Shown here one piece after another: positions 1 to 12,880 of a stretch of DNA of 64,000 nucleotides. Position 1 is the stretch's first letter, and each line of letters starts with the position of its first letter. The DNA lies in contig OY755242.1 in NCBI GenBank assembly GCA_963576725.1, forward strand, positions 7,419,240-7,483,239, given 5' to 3'. A program made the translations under genes and the position numbers. Under the pieces are notes generated by a model. It did not search any database and was not told where the DNA came from. It saw only the letters and a program-made list of their open reading frames with translations. The DNA comes from Azorinus chamasolen (taxonomy: Eukaryota; Mollusca; Bivalvia; Cardiida; Solecurtidae).

Positions 1-240
1 CTCCATATAAATGCCTTTGCAAACAGAGTAGACCCAGACTAGATGGCTCCTTAGACTATTGGAGCCGTCTGATGAGGGTCTGCTCTGTTTGCTTATGATA
101 TAATATAGATACAATGTATGATTTTATATTTTCTGACATGGCCAACAATTCCTGTGGCCACATACTTTTATTACAATTAATCTAATTAATATTCATGATG
201 TCTTTATTTCTTGCATAAATATTCATAGAGGAAAGGGATA
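1..240 (+). mobile_element. TTAA MITE, B type (left end cut by window)
   Basis: Contains the hairpin core GCAAACAGAGTAGACCC / GGGTCTGCTCTGTTTGC at about 17-92, then the AT-rich tail with TTAATATTCATGATGTC and a decayed AAAGGGATAA end. Confidence 0.7.
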
Positions 241-299
241 AAGGGATAAGATTGAAATACAGCCTTTTATCAGATATGTATGAGTGGACTGAATAGTTA

Positions 300-1055
300 A
301 CAAGAGCCATGTGCAGCGCCAAGGCTCGTCTGTTTTGGTGCTTGCCCACTGCATACACTTCTCCTCAAAGAAATCTACCAACCTATGAAGTTTTATGTTG
401 ATACCTCTTATACATTTTAATTAATCAGCTACATTAAAGTTTTTGCATGCTGACGACGACTCCAATGCCTACAACTACGCCAACGCCTACAACTACGACA
501 ACGCCTACGACCCAGTGGTCACAATAGCGCGACGTTTCTTTGAAACAGACAAGCTAAAAACTAAAGGACCATTTCACTCAGATAATTAAATATTGAAAGG
601 TTTAATAAGTGCTTTATTACCAGATGCCCACTGGTAACATGATAAGCCACAACATACATAATAAACCTGACAAAATTTATACATAAGAAAGTATCAGAAA
701 AGGAAGAAAATTAAAAAATCTATGATGCAAGTGTTCAAATCAAAATGTATGCCAATTTCTACTGAAATCTGTCAATGCATTAGAAAGTTATAGTCCTGAA
801 AATGAACATTAGAAAAGGTGAAAAAAATTGTAATGTGAGAGTTATTATTCTTGCACTTGACACACCATCTATCCTTGATTAATATGTGAGCAAAAATAAA
901 CTGAAAAATTCCATCCATGCAAAATAAATTTATACCTCTTATACTTTTTGATTAATCAGCTACATTAAAGTTTTTGCAGGCCAACGCCGCCACCAACAAG
1001 AATGCCTATGACCCAGTGATCGCAATAGCTTGACGTTTCTTCAAAACAGACGAGG
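300..1055 (+). repeat. Two copies of a dispersed repeat (300-555, 928-1055)
   Basis: 'tacctcttatacattttaat', 'taatcagctacattaaag', 'acgcctacaac...gacccagtg' and 'cgcgacgtttctttgaaaca' in 395-555 recur in 928-1055. The first copy also has the head 'aacaagagccatgtgcagcg'. It lies at the 3' side of the fourth CEP135 exon (intron sequence). Confidence 0.6.
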
Positions 1056-1142
1056 TAAAAATGGAGAAATAGTTTCATAAGAAAACATTTTAATTCCAAT
1101 ATTACTGCCTAGATTGAACGATATAAAGTGCAGAGGCTTTAC

Positions 1143-1271
1143 CTGAATATTAAGGTGTGAGATCATCCTCTCATTAGCCCTGTTGCGGGCCTCAAGGGCC
1201 ACAACATCCGATGGTCGTCCTCCGTCCAGCATCCTGTTCAGACGTTCTATTTCCTCATCACGACCCTCAAC
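1143..1271 (-). CDS. CEP135: CEP135 fourth coding exon (residues 239-281)
   Basis: A 129-bp exon of exactly 43 codons in phase 0: VEGRDEEIERLNRMLDGGRP followed by SDVVALEARNRANERM and ISHLNIQ. It matches the vertebrate block EREIERLSVALDGG...LESRNKTNEKLIAHLNIQV. The acceptor is TTTCCAG before 1271 and the donor CAG/GTAAAGCC at 1143/1142. The protein should continue with about 800-900 more residues, judged by vertebrate CEP135 (about 1,140 aa), in exons left of base 1. The window therefore holds only the N-terminal quarter. Confidence 0.9.
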
Positions 1272-1622
1272 CTGGAAACAAGCAAATCACACAGTAATAA
1301 CAAGTCATAAACCAATTTAAACGTTTTATTGGAGGAAACAAATTAATCATCTATGAGTATGTATGGTGGTTATTTGGATATCAGTGACAACCCTATACAG
1401 GGCACTGGTGGACAGAAAAAAGTGTCTGATGACATAATCAGGTTTTTCTTGTTTTTGACCTTATTGACCAAAGTTATCACTTGTAACCGTGGCCCATATT
1501 CATAAAGCTCCTATAGAGAAAGTTTAGAAAAATCCTTAGTTTCTTGAATATTCCTTAATCATATATAAATCAATACAAGTAAAAATATTTAAGAGAAATA
1601 AAGCTCTATATAAAATTTATAC

Positions 1623-1878
1623 TTAACCCTTTCCTTCATCTAAACGCGTTTTCACACATTTGCATACAGAGTAGACCAGATGAGACGGCTCTTATAGGAG
1701 TCATCTGATCAGAGTCTGCTCTGTTTGCTAATGGAATTTGATAGATTCGTTTCTTGTTTCTAAAATGGCTACAGTGTAACAACACCTTCCATACTTCATT
1801 ATAACTATTTTGTTCATGAATATATATATTCAGTAGGTATTGAAATTTGGAATAAACATAGAACAGGGAAAGAGTTAA
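1623..1878 (+). mobile_element. TTAA MITE, A type
   Basis: Starts TTAACCCTTTCCTTC and ends AACAGGGAAAGAGTTAA. It has the hairpin core near the left end (apex CTCTTATAGGAG) and a GAATATATATATTCAGTAGG tail typical of A copies. Confidence 0.8.
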
Positions 1879-2519
1879 CCAAATATTCTAGAAGTCAATG
1901 AATGAAAAATATAGTTTTGTTATAGATGTGAACAGAAATTTTTTCTTTACATTGTTCTTAAAATATTCCTAAGAAGTTGTATGAATATGGGTCCAGAGCT
2001 ATAGATAAAAGTACACACTGAATATTCAAACTGTCACATTCTAAATAGTGGTCACAATACAGGTTAAGGTGGGGAATGAAAGGAGTTTTTCTTGAAAGTG
2101 TTTTAAATTTATGCATCTTATCTGGGTCTATGCTTATGGTTTTTGTGTCTATTTCAAAACCAAACACAAATACCTTATTTAAAATGAAAACACACCTTTC
2201 CCTTCACCTCCCCAACAATTACAAAAACCCTCACCCTACAACAAATATTTTATTCAAATTGTACATTTTCAATATCTCCAGCCCTGGTTATGAGTAACCC
2301 CTTATCCACAGGTCTTTGCCATGGTCATGACAACAGAGATAGACAGCAATAAAAGGACACATCACTCCAGCCAACGCTTCAATTACTGATACAAACAACT
2401 TTATAGACTCGAATAAACTCACAGCTCATTGATGAAATCTTCTAGACTATGTCCTACAATGCTCAATGTCCTAGACAAACTTTTGTGTGGATCACCTACA
2501 ATACCAACCTTTTAACCCC

Positions 2520-2763
2520 TTAACCTTTTCCCTCCTATAGACGAGTTTTCATGCATTAAAAATTTTGCTAACAGAATAGACCCAGATCAGATGGCTCCAA
2601 TAGGATCAGGGTCTGCTCTGTTTGCTAATAGAATTTGAAATATTTGTTTCTCTACTTTCTAAAATTGCTAAAGTTTTCCACTTTCCATAATTATTTCATT
2701 ATAACGATTTTGTCCATGAATATATCGAAATTTGGAATAAACATAGAACAGGGAAAGGGTTAA
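2520..2763 (+). mobile_element. TTAA MITE, A type, hairpin left arm damaged
   Basis: Starts TTAACCTTTTCCCTCC and ends CAGGGAAAGGGTTAA. The core right arm lacks the inner GAGCC portion. Confidence 0.75.
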
Positions 2764-3531
2764 ATGATGAGTTTTCTCTGTAGAAGTCTACCAGACTTAA
2801 AACTTATTCAGTATGAAAAGGTAGTATTTGTAAAAGGATTTTGAATGACAAACTGTGATTTCCCTGTTTTCACTGTTTGCAAATGTGAACACACTAGTTT
2901 TCCCATATGCAAAAGGTTAAACCCTTCAACACAAAGTAACTTTTATCTCAATTAATTGTCATTTATTTCAGAACATAAACAGGGCCAGAGTATAAAATAG
3001 TTAAAATCATGAGACAGTTCCATCTGGATTCAAAAATTGTAAAATTTATCATGAGTTTTCCCATTGATTTGCATGAATTCAGTATAATAACCACAAAAAC
3101 TCAGTGGTGTGTGTGCGATCTCTGCACAAACAACCAGCGTTTGGAAACTGACCAAAAACATTCTGTATGCTCTGTGCAGAGCTACAGATAAAGATACATA
3201 TCCAAATACAAAAATGTCCTTTCTCTTTGAGACGATTCTACTTTAGAGTGTCACAGTATAGGGTTTGGTGGAGAAATAAAGGAGCTATTCTTCCCTAGTA
3301 CAGTTTGATTGAAATATGAGGAAATTAATGTTGCTAATTATAGGCTTAATGCTCAATAGATATGCCCTTTGTCTTTGACAACAATGTAGACCAAGATCAG
3401 TAGCTCCTAATCAGGGTATTCTAGATGTTTGCTTAAGTAATTAAATATATCTGATTTCTTTTGTCGAATATTCATGAGGTAGAGGGTTAAAGTGACGTCA
3501 CAATTAACCTTTGACTTTTGTTTCTAGAGAT

Positions 3532-3769
3532 ATAACCCGTTACTCCATACAGACACCTTTTGATACCTTAGCAAACATAGTAGATCCAGATCAGATGGCT
3601 CAAGTAGGAGCCATATGATCATGGTCCCCTCTGCTTGCTTACAGAGATATACCTGATTCTATACTGTTTGACGTAGCTATGTATTCACTCGTTCTATATA
3701 AGAATATAAAATAGTTGATGTTTATAATTGGTGGAATCTTCCATAAATATTAATGAAGTAAAGGGTTAA
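3532..3769 (+). mobile_element. TTAA MITE, B type, diverged
   Basis: Decayed left end TAACCCGTTACTCCAT, core GCAAACATAGTAGATCC, right end GAAGTAAAGGGTTAA. Confidence 0.65.
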
Positions 3770-4163
3770 TAAATATTTAAGACCAATCTAAGACTGTGCA
3801 AAGGGCACAGGTTGAATTCTACGCACTCAAATTTACTTAACCCTGGACCTCTACGACAAGGCTGGACTTGCCCACTTAGTTTGTACAATAAAATCAACAA
3901 TAATTTACATGTGAATTCTACCAAGCCTTTTACAGCCCGCATAAACCAACATATTTAAGATATGTCAAGCACGCTGGGGAAATTTGAATAGATAAGTATT
4001 AAATGGCATTAAGTGATTAGAGACCCAGCAAATTTGCCAAGTTAAGATAGCTGTTTAACTTTTTGCTCCATGTTGTTCTCAAAGGGTTTAATTTTAAACC
4101 TTTTACCTGAAGAATATTCAAGCAAGAAATAATGACTCTAAATCATATGAATATTGATCGCTA

Positions 4164-4369
4164 TCAACCCTTTCAACCCAGGATACGCATACACTGTCTA
4201 GAGCCATTTGCAAACAGTGTAAAACCCCAGATCAGAGGGCTCCTAGAGTGATCAGGGTCTGCACGTTTTTTCATTCAAAATCCTCTAGCAGCCTTTTCTT
4301 CTGATTGGACTCTACAGTTTTACACTGATGGGCTACTCCACTCTGATAATTCAGGGTTGAAAAGGTCAA
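4164..4369 (+). mobile_element. TTAA MITE, D type
   Basis: D copies carry core GCAAACAGTGTAGACC...AGAGGGCTCC and an outer tail with CACTGATGGGCTACTCCACT. The ends here are TCAACCCTTTCAA and TTGAAAAGGTCAA. Confidence 0.65.
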
Positions 4370-6479
4370 TAGCTGGGTTTTTATAATGATATCATCAACT
4401 GGGGAAATGTTGACCATGGCAGATACTTTTGAATTATGTCTATTTTATTTTGAATGTAAGTCTATTTTATTTTGAAAAGAGCCAGAGAAGACCTGATCAG
4501 AGGGCCTGTGCAGGAGTCATGTGATCTAGTCTTCTCTGTTTGCAAAGGCAACTACTGGGTCAAACTTTTAAACTGAAAAAGCAAACGAAAAAGACTGTTC
4601 CTGAAAGAAGCTTAAAAAATAGCTGAATCCACGGCAGAAAGTAAATATAACTTTTGAACAAAATAAGCAAACTTTATAACAGCAGATTTTTGGTGAGTTA
4701 AGCCTTCCCCATGAACATTCATTTGAGAATTTATTACTACGTGAATATTCATGGACTGGTTTTTCAATACTTACACTTTCAAAGTTAAGTTTTTTCTATG
4801 ACAGTCTCTTCAGAATCAGATCTTTATTATTCCATAAGTAAACAGAGCAGACCCTGATCTTTATGAAGGAAAGGGTTAAGTACACGACCTGATGTATTTC
4901 AGTCTGCAAGACCATGAATTGGAGATTATGGCATTAAAAACAAGCAAATTAGCTGAACTGATCCCCTGCAAAACAAGTGCTGGCCTAAGTATTTAACTGA
5001 GTTACTGACATGATGATAGTTCTCTTTCTTTACTTTCTAAAATGGCTACAATGTTCCACCACTCATACTTCATTATAACTATGTAGAACAGGAACGCTGT
5101 CGCAGAATTATCAGAAATTGAAAGTTTCTGGCTCAGGCAGAGTCCTCTTCTGCAGCAACCCTCTGAATGCTAAATTATCAACGTGAAAAGTATAAAAAGG
5201 TAACATTTACAAGAGTTAAAAGCATCAGTGCAGACCCTAGTCAGAGGCATCTACAGGAGCTTTCTGATCTGGGTCTACACTGTCTGCAAACGCCAGTACA
5301 CACCTAACCCACATTCAAATGTTTCAGCTATTACCTAACTTAACTATTTAGCTGTTCAACATTCATGCAAGAAATAAAGCTATCATGAATATTTAGTTGC
5401 TGATTTTCAATGGAATCTTTTGCTCTGACAAAATCTGTATTATCATATCTATTATATCATGCCATTTTAAAGCAAAAAGGGTAGACCCTGATCAGATGTC
5501 TCCTGTTGGAGTCATCTAATCTGGGTCTACTCTGTTTGCAAAGGCGTGAAAAAAATGTTTGTATGAAAGAAAGGGTTAAAGACTGAACATTGGCCTTCAA
5601 GTTACCATAATTATATGCTTCATGAAGTTAATTAAAGCACCACTAATACATGTCTGCCCCCAAATGGGACTCACCGTGGCATAATCTGATTATGAGACAA
5701 ACCAGATCAAATTTCTACGATTTCATGAGCTGAGTGCCCACAATTACTATAGACATGTCCTTTTAGCTGTTGAGGTAACTTCCTACAATCATACGAGAAC
5801 AGTTAAGCTCCAGATCCCATCTTGTAAAGCAAACGCACAAGTCTCCATGGTTACTGTTTTGAAAATAAATCCTGTTTAATATCAAATTCAAATAGCAATT
5901 GTGCTTGTTTCAGATATTTCGTTGATTTAGAGTGAACCACTTACAGTAGGTTTGAACTTTTGAATGCTCAATTTTCAAAGTGGAATAATTCATCATTATT
6001 TAACGGAAGAGACCGTTCAGATAGAATGGATTAAATCTGCAAGGAGTCTAAATTGCAAACAGTACTAGTGTAGACCCCGATCAGGTGCCCTCTGATCCGG
6101 GTCTAAATGTTTGCAAAAGTACAATCGTTTCTAACATTCAAAGGGTAAGGTTTAGACGACTCAGCGAACGCTTATTGTCTACACCTTGCCAAAATATTTA
6201 TCAGTTTTTGTGCACCCAAGTACGATATCTGTCCATAGTGTTATGGCTGTATATGAAAGCACACAATAAAATCATATCCGAGCCTTATCTTTAAATATAA
6301 TACTTATTACATTGGCATACCAATTAACAAAATCCAACTAATGACTAAATTTACTAATACCATAGAGGTACAAATATCTGCTCCTTGTATATATGAGTTA
6401 TTGTACAGATGTTTGTATATTTCAACAAAGCCCCAGATGAGATGCATAAATTAAGACATTTTCAGAAATAATTTCTTTA

Positions 6480-6573
6480 TTTCTCAACCAAACCCTATAC
6501 TGTTACCACTCTTTAGAATTGTCTCTTCGAGACGGTTCTAAAGAATGGTCACAGTATAGGGTTTGGTGGAGAA
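6480..6573. repeat. 'CAAACCCTATACTGTG' palindromic element core (F family)
   Basis: Arms of about 40 bp (CCAAACCCTATACTG...CACTCTTTAGAA and reverse) meet at GTCTCTTCGAGAC. Other copies or halves lie at about 2036-2090, 3205-3290, 10415-10507, 12349-12402, 21321-21416, 48538-48626 and 49055-49132. Flanks repeatedly include 'tatttgggtatgcacctttatctgtagctctg', so the full element is longer than the palindrome. Confidence 0.75.
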
Positions 6574-6789
6574 ATGACAATATTTGTATTTGGGTACGCA
6601 CCTTTATCTGTAACTCTGTTTCAGCTTTACTAAATATGATACATTAATAGGGCCTCTCTATAGTGACCATAGTGGCACTACATGAATAAATATTAAATCA
6701 TATCAAAGTCGGTAACTGCTGAATGCAGAACTAGGAGCTTTCTGCATAACTTTCATTTCCACCTCAAACATTCAAACAGCCACCTTCTC

Positions 6790-7039
6790 TTAACCCTTTC
6801 CCTCATACAAACGTGTTTTCACGCATTTGCAAACAGAGTAGACCCAGATCAGACGGCTCCTAGAGGAGCCGTCTGATCAGGGTCTGCTCTGTTTGCTAAC
6901 AGAATTTGATAGATCTGCTTCTTTGCTGTCTAAAGTGTCTACAATGTTCAACCTTCCATATTTCTTTATAACTATTTTGTTAATGAATATTCAGTAGGTA
7001 CTGAAATTTGACCTAATTACAGAACAGGGAAAGGGTTAA
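6790..7039 (+). mobile_element. TTAA MITE, A type, complete reference copy
   Basis: 250 bp, TTAACCCTTTCCCTC to CAGGGAAAGGGTTAA. The hairpin core spans 6829-6896 (arms 33 bp, two mismatches, apex GGCTCCTAGAGGAGCC). Its terminal TTAA (7036-7039) is also the first TTAA of the next, truncated copy. Confidence 0.88.
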
Positions 7040-7539
7040 TCCTTTCCTTCATATAGACACCTTTTTTTTCACACAAAGTATCAGACTACTCTGGTCTGTT
7101 CCTTTTGTTTATAGTATAATATAGATCTGATTTTACTGTTTCTCCTGAATAAGCAGCTTGATCAGGGTCTATACATTTAAAGTTATCAAAATGGTTCAAA
7201 ACTGAATTACTCTGCTTTACAAAGCTACAGAAGTGAGATTAGGAGTCTAAATAGTAAATACTATTATTGATAAAACATTTTAATTTACACTTAAAAATGT
7301 TTTAATTAACCTATTGTATCTGCTCTGCAAAGAGTATGGCTTAAAAGAACAAATATGGTAAACTTGATTTATTTTCTTTGTACAGTGTATATATATCTTG
7401 CCTATTTATATTCAAACTTTTCTGAATTGCAATTTCTTAAATTACATTTCATGATCATTCAAACATTCTTTGACTTTCATGTGTGAAATTTCACTGAAGA
7501 GTAACAGTAATACAATAGCCCATTTAGTATTTACCCTAA

Positions 7540-7745
7540 GTGTTCTGACATCCAATCTCTCCTCTCAACAGTTTGTAAAGCTGAATAATTCAAAATGGCA
7601 CAATTTTGAAAACTTTAATTAATATCAACATATTAGCAAATAGTGTATACCTTGATAAAATGGCTCCTTCTCAAATAGTTTGATCTGGGTCTGCACTATC
7701 TGTCAATGTTTGCTTGTCCAAATACTTACTGTAATTAGCTATAGG
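7540..7745. repeat. 'CAAATAGTGCAGACCC' hairpin repeat (fifth hairpin group)
   Basis: Core AGCAAATAGTGTATACC...ATGGCTCCTT / GTTTGATCTGGGTCTGCAC with flanks 'gctgaataattcaaaatggc'. Similar copies lie at about 13510-13690, 35930-36110 and 61900-62110 (flank 'caaaatggtgctagattgatt' and variants). They end without a clear TTAACCC terminus. Confidence 0.5.
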
Positions 7746-9624
7746 GTACAGTTTACTATAACTCATTTAAATATATTTGAAACAAAGCCTCCATTGTCTA
7801 AAACCATAGCTCCTTAACCAATTACCATCAGAAAATTTCTTCTTTTATCTGTTTCAATTCACAAAAGTTTTATCCTCTACCATATTTACTTTTCATAAAA
7901 GCATTTATAAAGTCAAACATTTTCAATCTTGATGAGACACAGACATAATTCAGTGTCTCCTTAGGCTCCAAATATTTCACAAGGGTTGTAACAACTTCTG
8001 TCATGGAGAGCTTAAGGCTGAGACTAGCTCAAGAGTTCAACACCAGTTGACCCAGTCAATGCTAACAAGGTTTGGATCGCTAATTAAAAACTAAACAGTT
8101 TGAATGCTGATTTTTCAGTGTTACGGTCCATCAGGGTTTAATGATAAAGTCAATTTAGTAAGAAAGGTATAATTTGTGAGAGGATTTGGAACGATAAACA
8201 GTGCAGACCCTGACCTCATCTAACGACCCTCAGATCTGAGTCTGTACTACAAGTACGCTTGTTTCCCACATTCAAAAGGATAGACGTCAACACTGGGGTA
8301 TATTTAACTTTTCAACTATTTCAGGAAGACTGACCTACTACCATACAACCAGATTTGTCTACAACTAAAGTTTAACCCTTTTCCAATTAGCCATATTCAT
8401 GTAAGAAGTAATGATATCATTAATAGTATCAGGGGTATAGAATTATTATGCCCGCCTAGATGGAAGAATATTTTATTGTTGACATTAGATAATCCAACAA
8501 TTCTAAATGTTATAAAAAAAAACAAACTTGAAAATCATTATGAATTGCAAACAGTGACGAGGCTCCTGCAACACCGCATGCATATGCTACTCGGTTTGTC
8601 GTGCAAATTCCATGAGCTAACTACAGATCGACTCTTGTAGCCTTGGTGATTTGAACAAAGTTTGAAAGAATCCATTTACCTCAGTGTAAAGTAATCTACA
8701 AATACGCAGGAATTCTATTTGCCTACATTATTGATAGGAAAAACGTTGAACAATATAAACACTCAGTAACTCAGATAAGCATGCTTGTGGGTACAAACAT
8801 ACACTTCAAAATCACAACGTAGTAGTCAAGTCTTGGCTGAATTTGTTTCATACATACACAAGTCAACTTAAGCAATGGTGCAACACCCCTTGTATGGCAA
8901 AATTAATATAAATTCTGGACTACCTACATGCAAACAGTCTGGATCCAGACTAGACACAGATCAGTAACTCAGCATTTCATCAGGCTTCAGACAGTTATTT
9001 TTTTAGAGAAACACTTTCAAAGTCCACTTCAAAGCTAAGAACATAAGGTAATGTTTGCAGGCAAAAAAGTATTGCACACTCACAGAAAGAGTTAGAGTGC
9101 TTCTGTTTAGTTATATATAGATGGCAAAATAAGTCCTGAGTCCATATTGCCTTATAACAATTCAGTTGATCAATATTCATGATTCATTCAACTGCCGTTT
9201 ATTGAAAGATCTCTGTCGTTTATTGAAAGATCTGTTTTTCTATGACAAATGGTCTGTGAAATAAGCCGTTTTACAACAAGGATTCTCAAATTTTGATTTA
9301 ATTAATCTGCTCACAAGTGCATGTTAATTTGTACGCTGGTGACATTAATTATTTATTGCCAATACATAAAGCCGATGTTTACCCTAGATAAGACCTACAA
9401 CTAATTTTTATATTAATCTTTAAACTGCATTTCTCGCCAATGGACAATCTTAAATTTAATTTTGCTCTGACGAATAATCATAACTGCTTGCTAGTAATCA
9501 TAAAATGTAAAAAAATAATAATTTGGAAACTGACCCAGACAATTTCTGTATACTATTCGTAACCAAGCTTGCACAGTGTTACGTCTTTGCACTGTGAGCG
9601 GCAAAACCATGATAACCTGTGCAC

Positions 9625-9683
9625 ACAGTTTGGATTCAGATGAGACAATGCATATTGCAGCATCTCATCAGGATCCAAACTGT
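9625..9683. repeat. 'GTTTGGATCCAGATGAGA' hairpin (J family)
   Basis: Arms ACAGTTTGGATTCAGATGAG and CTCATCAGGATCCAAACTGT around CAATGCATATTGCAG. Related hairpins lie at 15922-15987 and, degraded, near 16726, 33235, 50236 and 63140. Confidence 0.65.
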
Positions 9684-10414
9684 TTAACACTTTGACCATA
9701 GTTTTGCAAAGGAATGAGAGAAATTTTATTTTAAGAATTGAAGCAGACGACAATTGTTGCAGACGTACAAAGAGTTACAGGTATAGAAACAGATTCTTTA
9801 ATCTTCAACTGCTTAAGTATTTTAAGTTTTACAACAGTTTTTAGTCCATCCCTTTTTTAAAAACTATATAACAGTGTAAACAGTGTAGCTCCTGATGAGA
9901 TGCAACATTACATATAGCATCTCATCTCAACCCAAAACTAACAGTTCAAAAAGTTATCACAAGTATTTTACTTAGAGTTCAGCCTAAGATGATTATCAGT
10001 CCTTTGTATTCTTATGATGAATAGTGTCTCAAACAGTTTGGACTGCAACTGATCATCTCATCTGGATCCAATATGTTTGTGAAGGTTATCAGTTAAAGGT
10101 TACAACTAGTTCCAAGGCATCTTGCCAAAAATTCGTCACCATTTAATCATCTACCACATAAAGCTTATTCAGCAATCTTTCAAAGTTATCTTTAAAAAGA
10201 GTATGAAATATACCAACAAGTCTCAACACTTTAAGTCAACTTCAGGCATTATGCAGCATAGATCCAGATCGTAAAATGAGTTACAGGATAACAGTTTTTC
10301 ATCAGATTCCAAATTAATATACATGTACATGTATACTGATAAAATGGCGGTAAAATCCAGAGACCTAGGATTGAAGATGGATAAATCAAAACATTTTCAA
10401 AAATTGCTTCTTTA

Positions 10415-10507
10415 TTTCTCCACCAAACCCTATGTTGTGACCACTCTTTAGTATCCTGAAAGCATGATTCTAAAGGGTGGTCACATATTAAATGGTTCAT
10501 GTAGAAA
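10415..10507. repeat. F-family palindrome copy
   Basis: TTTCTCCACCAAACCCTATG arm, centre near 10460, right arm diverged (TCACATATTAAATGG). Confidence 0.65.
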
Positions 10508-10730
10508 TGATGAGTTTAGTATTTGAATATGTGCCTTTTACTATGAAATCTTTCATTATCCTTCTTACATTATAAAGAGCAATCTGACATACATTTATAA
10601 GAAGTTTGTATCCAGATGAGATGAAGATCAACCTGTGTCTTATTCAGACCAAAGCTATAATATGCCAATGCCAGTCATATTGCACCTTACCTGGTAAACA
10701 TTCATGTAGGAAATAATCATACCATGAATA

Positions 10731-10933
10731 CAGTGAAAACCTCTCTATAATGGCCACTAAATTGTGTTAATTAGCTGGTATTTAGTGCAGGTGGTTGCTT
10801 AAAGCAAGGTGAGAGTAAAACAGAACGCTCCTATAGGAGCATTCTGTTTCACTTTCATCTTGCTTTAAGCATCCACCTGTCTTTAACACAAAATACATGA
10901 TGTAATTTAGTGGTTGTTATAGAGAGGTTTTAC
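10731..10933. mobile_element. Pogo-like palindromic MITE
   Basis: Begins CAGTGAAAACCTCTCTAT after TA and ends GAGAGGTTTTACTA before TA; the last base is mutated. The palindromic interior has apex GCTCCTATAGGAGC. It splits a minus-oriented B-type TTAA MITE whose halves lie at about 10689-10730 and 10934-11095. Confidence 0.75.
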
Positions 10934-11245
10934 TATACAATAATTTGTACTTACAAGTAATTTTTTTATAATGACAGGTGAATAGACAGTTCTTTTGGCA
11001 ATGGCAGAAATTGAAGAATCAGATCATATAATTCCTTATGCAAACAGAGCAGACTCTGATTAGATAGCTCATACAGGACGTTTATAAATGAATTCAGTCC
11101 ATGGACATTTATAGAGTTATAAATTCTTATATCAATACTCATGAAGAAAATGACTAAATGTGAATTTGCCCAAAGAAAAATAAACCAGTACACATTCTCT
11201 ATTGACACATACTGAAATTGAAAGCACTTTACAAGACCACCCTTC

Positions 11246-11445
11246 ACCCTTTGAATGCAGGACATGCATGCCCTTATATATGCAAACAGTGTAGACCTAG
11301 ATCAGAGGGCTCCCATCTGGGTCCACAATGTTTTGTTTGTCATCAAAAATCCTCCAGTAAGTTTAAGTCTATCATACTGCGTGGACTCTATAGTTAAACA
11401 CTGATGCGCTATTTCACTCTGAAAATTCAGCATTGAAAGGATTAA
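11246..11445 (+). mobile_element. TTAA MITE, D type
   Basis: Core GCAAACAGTGTAGACC...AGAGGGCTCC with the right arm truncated. The tail has CACTGATGCGCTATTTCACT; the end ATTGAAAGGATTAA is mutated. Confidence 0.65.
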
Positions 11446-11664
11446 AAATTCTTCATTATCAATTCATGAATCAGCCAAATTGATCAGCTCAAGGAAATGA
11501 TAGAAACCTTCTCTAATACATCCACATTCAAAACCAATAATAACCATTTTAAATTCACTTACCACAAATATAGGGATGTTTTATAGACAAACAGTGCAAA
11601 GCTTGATGACAGGAGCTGTCTGGTTAGGGTCTGCTCATTTGCTTAACTGTTTACTCAATAAATA

Positions 11665-11900
11665 TGTTCTGTTTATTTCAAATTTCAATACCTACTGAAC
11701 ATTCATTAACAAAAAAGTTATAATGCAATATGAGAGGTGGAACTTTGTAGCCATTTTAGAAAGTAAAGAAACAGATCTTTCAAATTCCATTAGCAAACAC
11801 AGCAGACCCTGATCAGAGGTCTCCTATAGGAGCCATCTGATCTGGGTCTACTCTGTTTGCAAATGCATGAAAAACATGTCTATATGAAGGAAAGGGTTAA
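11665..11900 (-). mobile_element. TTAA MITE, A type, reverse
   Basis: Ends ATATGAAGGAAAGGGTTAA at 11900; core AGCAGACCCTGATCAGAG...CTGATCTGGGTCTACTC with apex CTCCTATAGGAG. The left end is blurred by neighbouring repeats. Confidence 0.75.
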
Positions 11901-12568
11901 AGGAAAACCAGGTTTTCACTATTACAATACTTAAGTTTTCGGCACCACAACACTGAGCAGGTTATATGAAAACATGAGGTTTCTGGGACATCAATTAGCC
12001 TATTTATAATGGCCCAATATCGATGACAAACAGACCAAGCTAATCATATAAATCAATAAACCATTATTTGAAACAGATAGCAAAAACAAGAGTACAATCA
12101 TTAACTTTTACCTAATAGTTATACAGTCATGTAGACACCTTTAAATGCAGGAGCAAACAGAGTAGATCCCAGATCAGATGACTCCTGCAGGAGCCATCTT
12201 ATCAGGGGTTCATCTGTTTACTTGTGGCATCATCATGGACTTCCAACAGTTTGTGCAATGATCAAACATGCCTTTGTTCAAATACATGTACATTGTATTA
12301 TAACTCTTTGCATGCTAGTAATTTTTTGTCTGTGACAATTGGTGTCTGCTCGAAGAGACGCTTCTAAGGAGTGGTTACAGTATAGGGTTTGGTGGAGAAA
12401 TGACAACTTTAGTATTTGGGTATGCACCCTTATCTGTAGCTCTGCTAATGAATCCCCACATTATGCGGCATCTCATCTAAATCTAAACTGTTCGCAAAGG
12501 TATCACGGTTTCACTGCAAGTGTGCATCGAGTTAATAACAATGACTGCTTGTTTTAACCTTTATTTTG

Positions 12569-12880
12569 TTAACCCGTCACCAAAAAGAAACACCTTTTGG
12601 CACATTTGCAAACAGACATGACCCTGATCAGACTAATCCTGGAGGAGCCATCTGATCAGTGTCTTCTCTGTTTGCTAACGGAATTATATAAATCTGATTC
12701 TACAGTTTCTGTAATAGCCAGACAATCAAATGTTCATAAATTATACCGCTTTGAAAATTCAGAGAATAATTATTCATGAATGTCATTATTTCTTACATGA
12801 ATATTGAACAGGGAAAGAGTTATTCATGAATGTCATTATTTCTTACATGAATATTCATGAGGTAATGGATACATACATAA
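12569..12880 (+). mobile_element. TTAA MITE, B type, with duplicated tail
   Basis: Starts TTAACCCGTCACC. The core has GACCCTGATCAGACTAATCC. The tail segment TTATTCATGAATGTCATT occurs twice (about 12769 and 12820), suggesting internal duplication or a second insertion. Confidence 0.6.
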
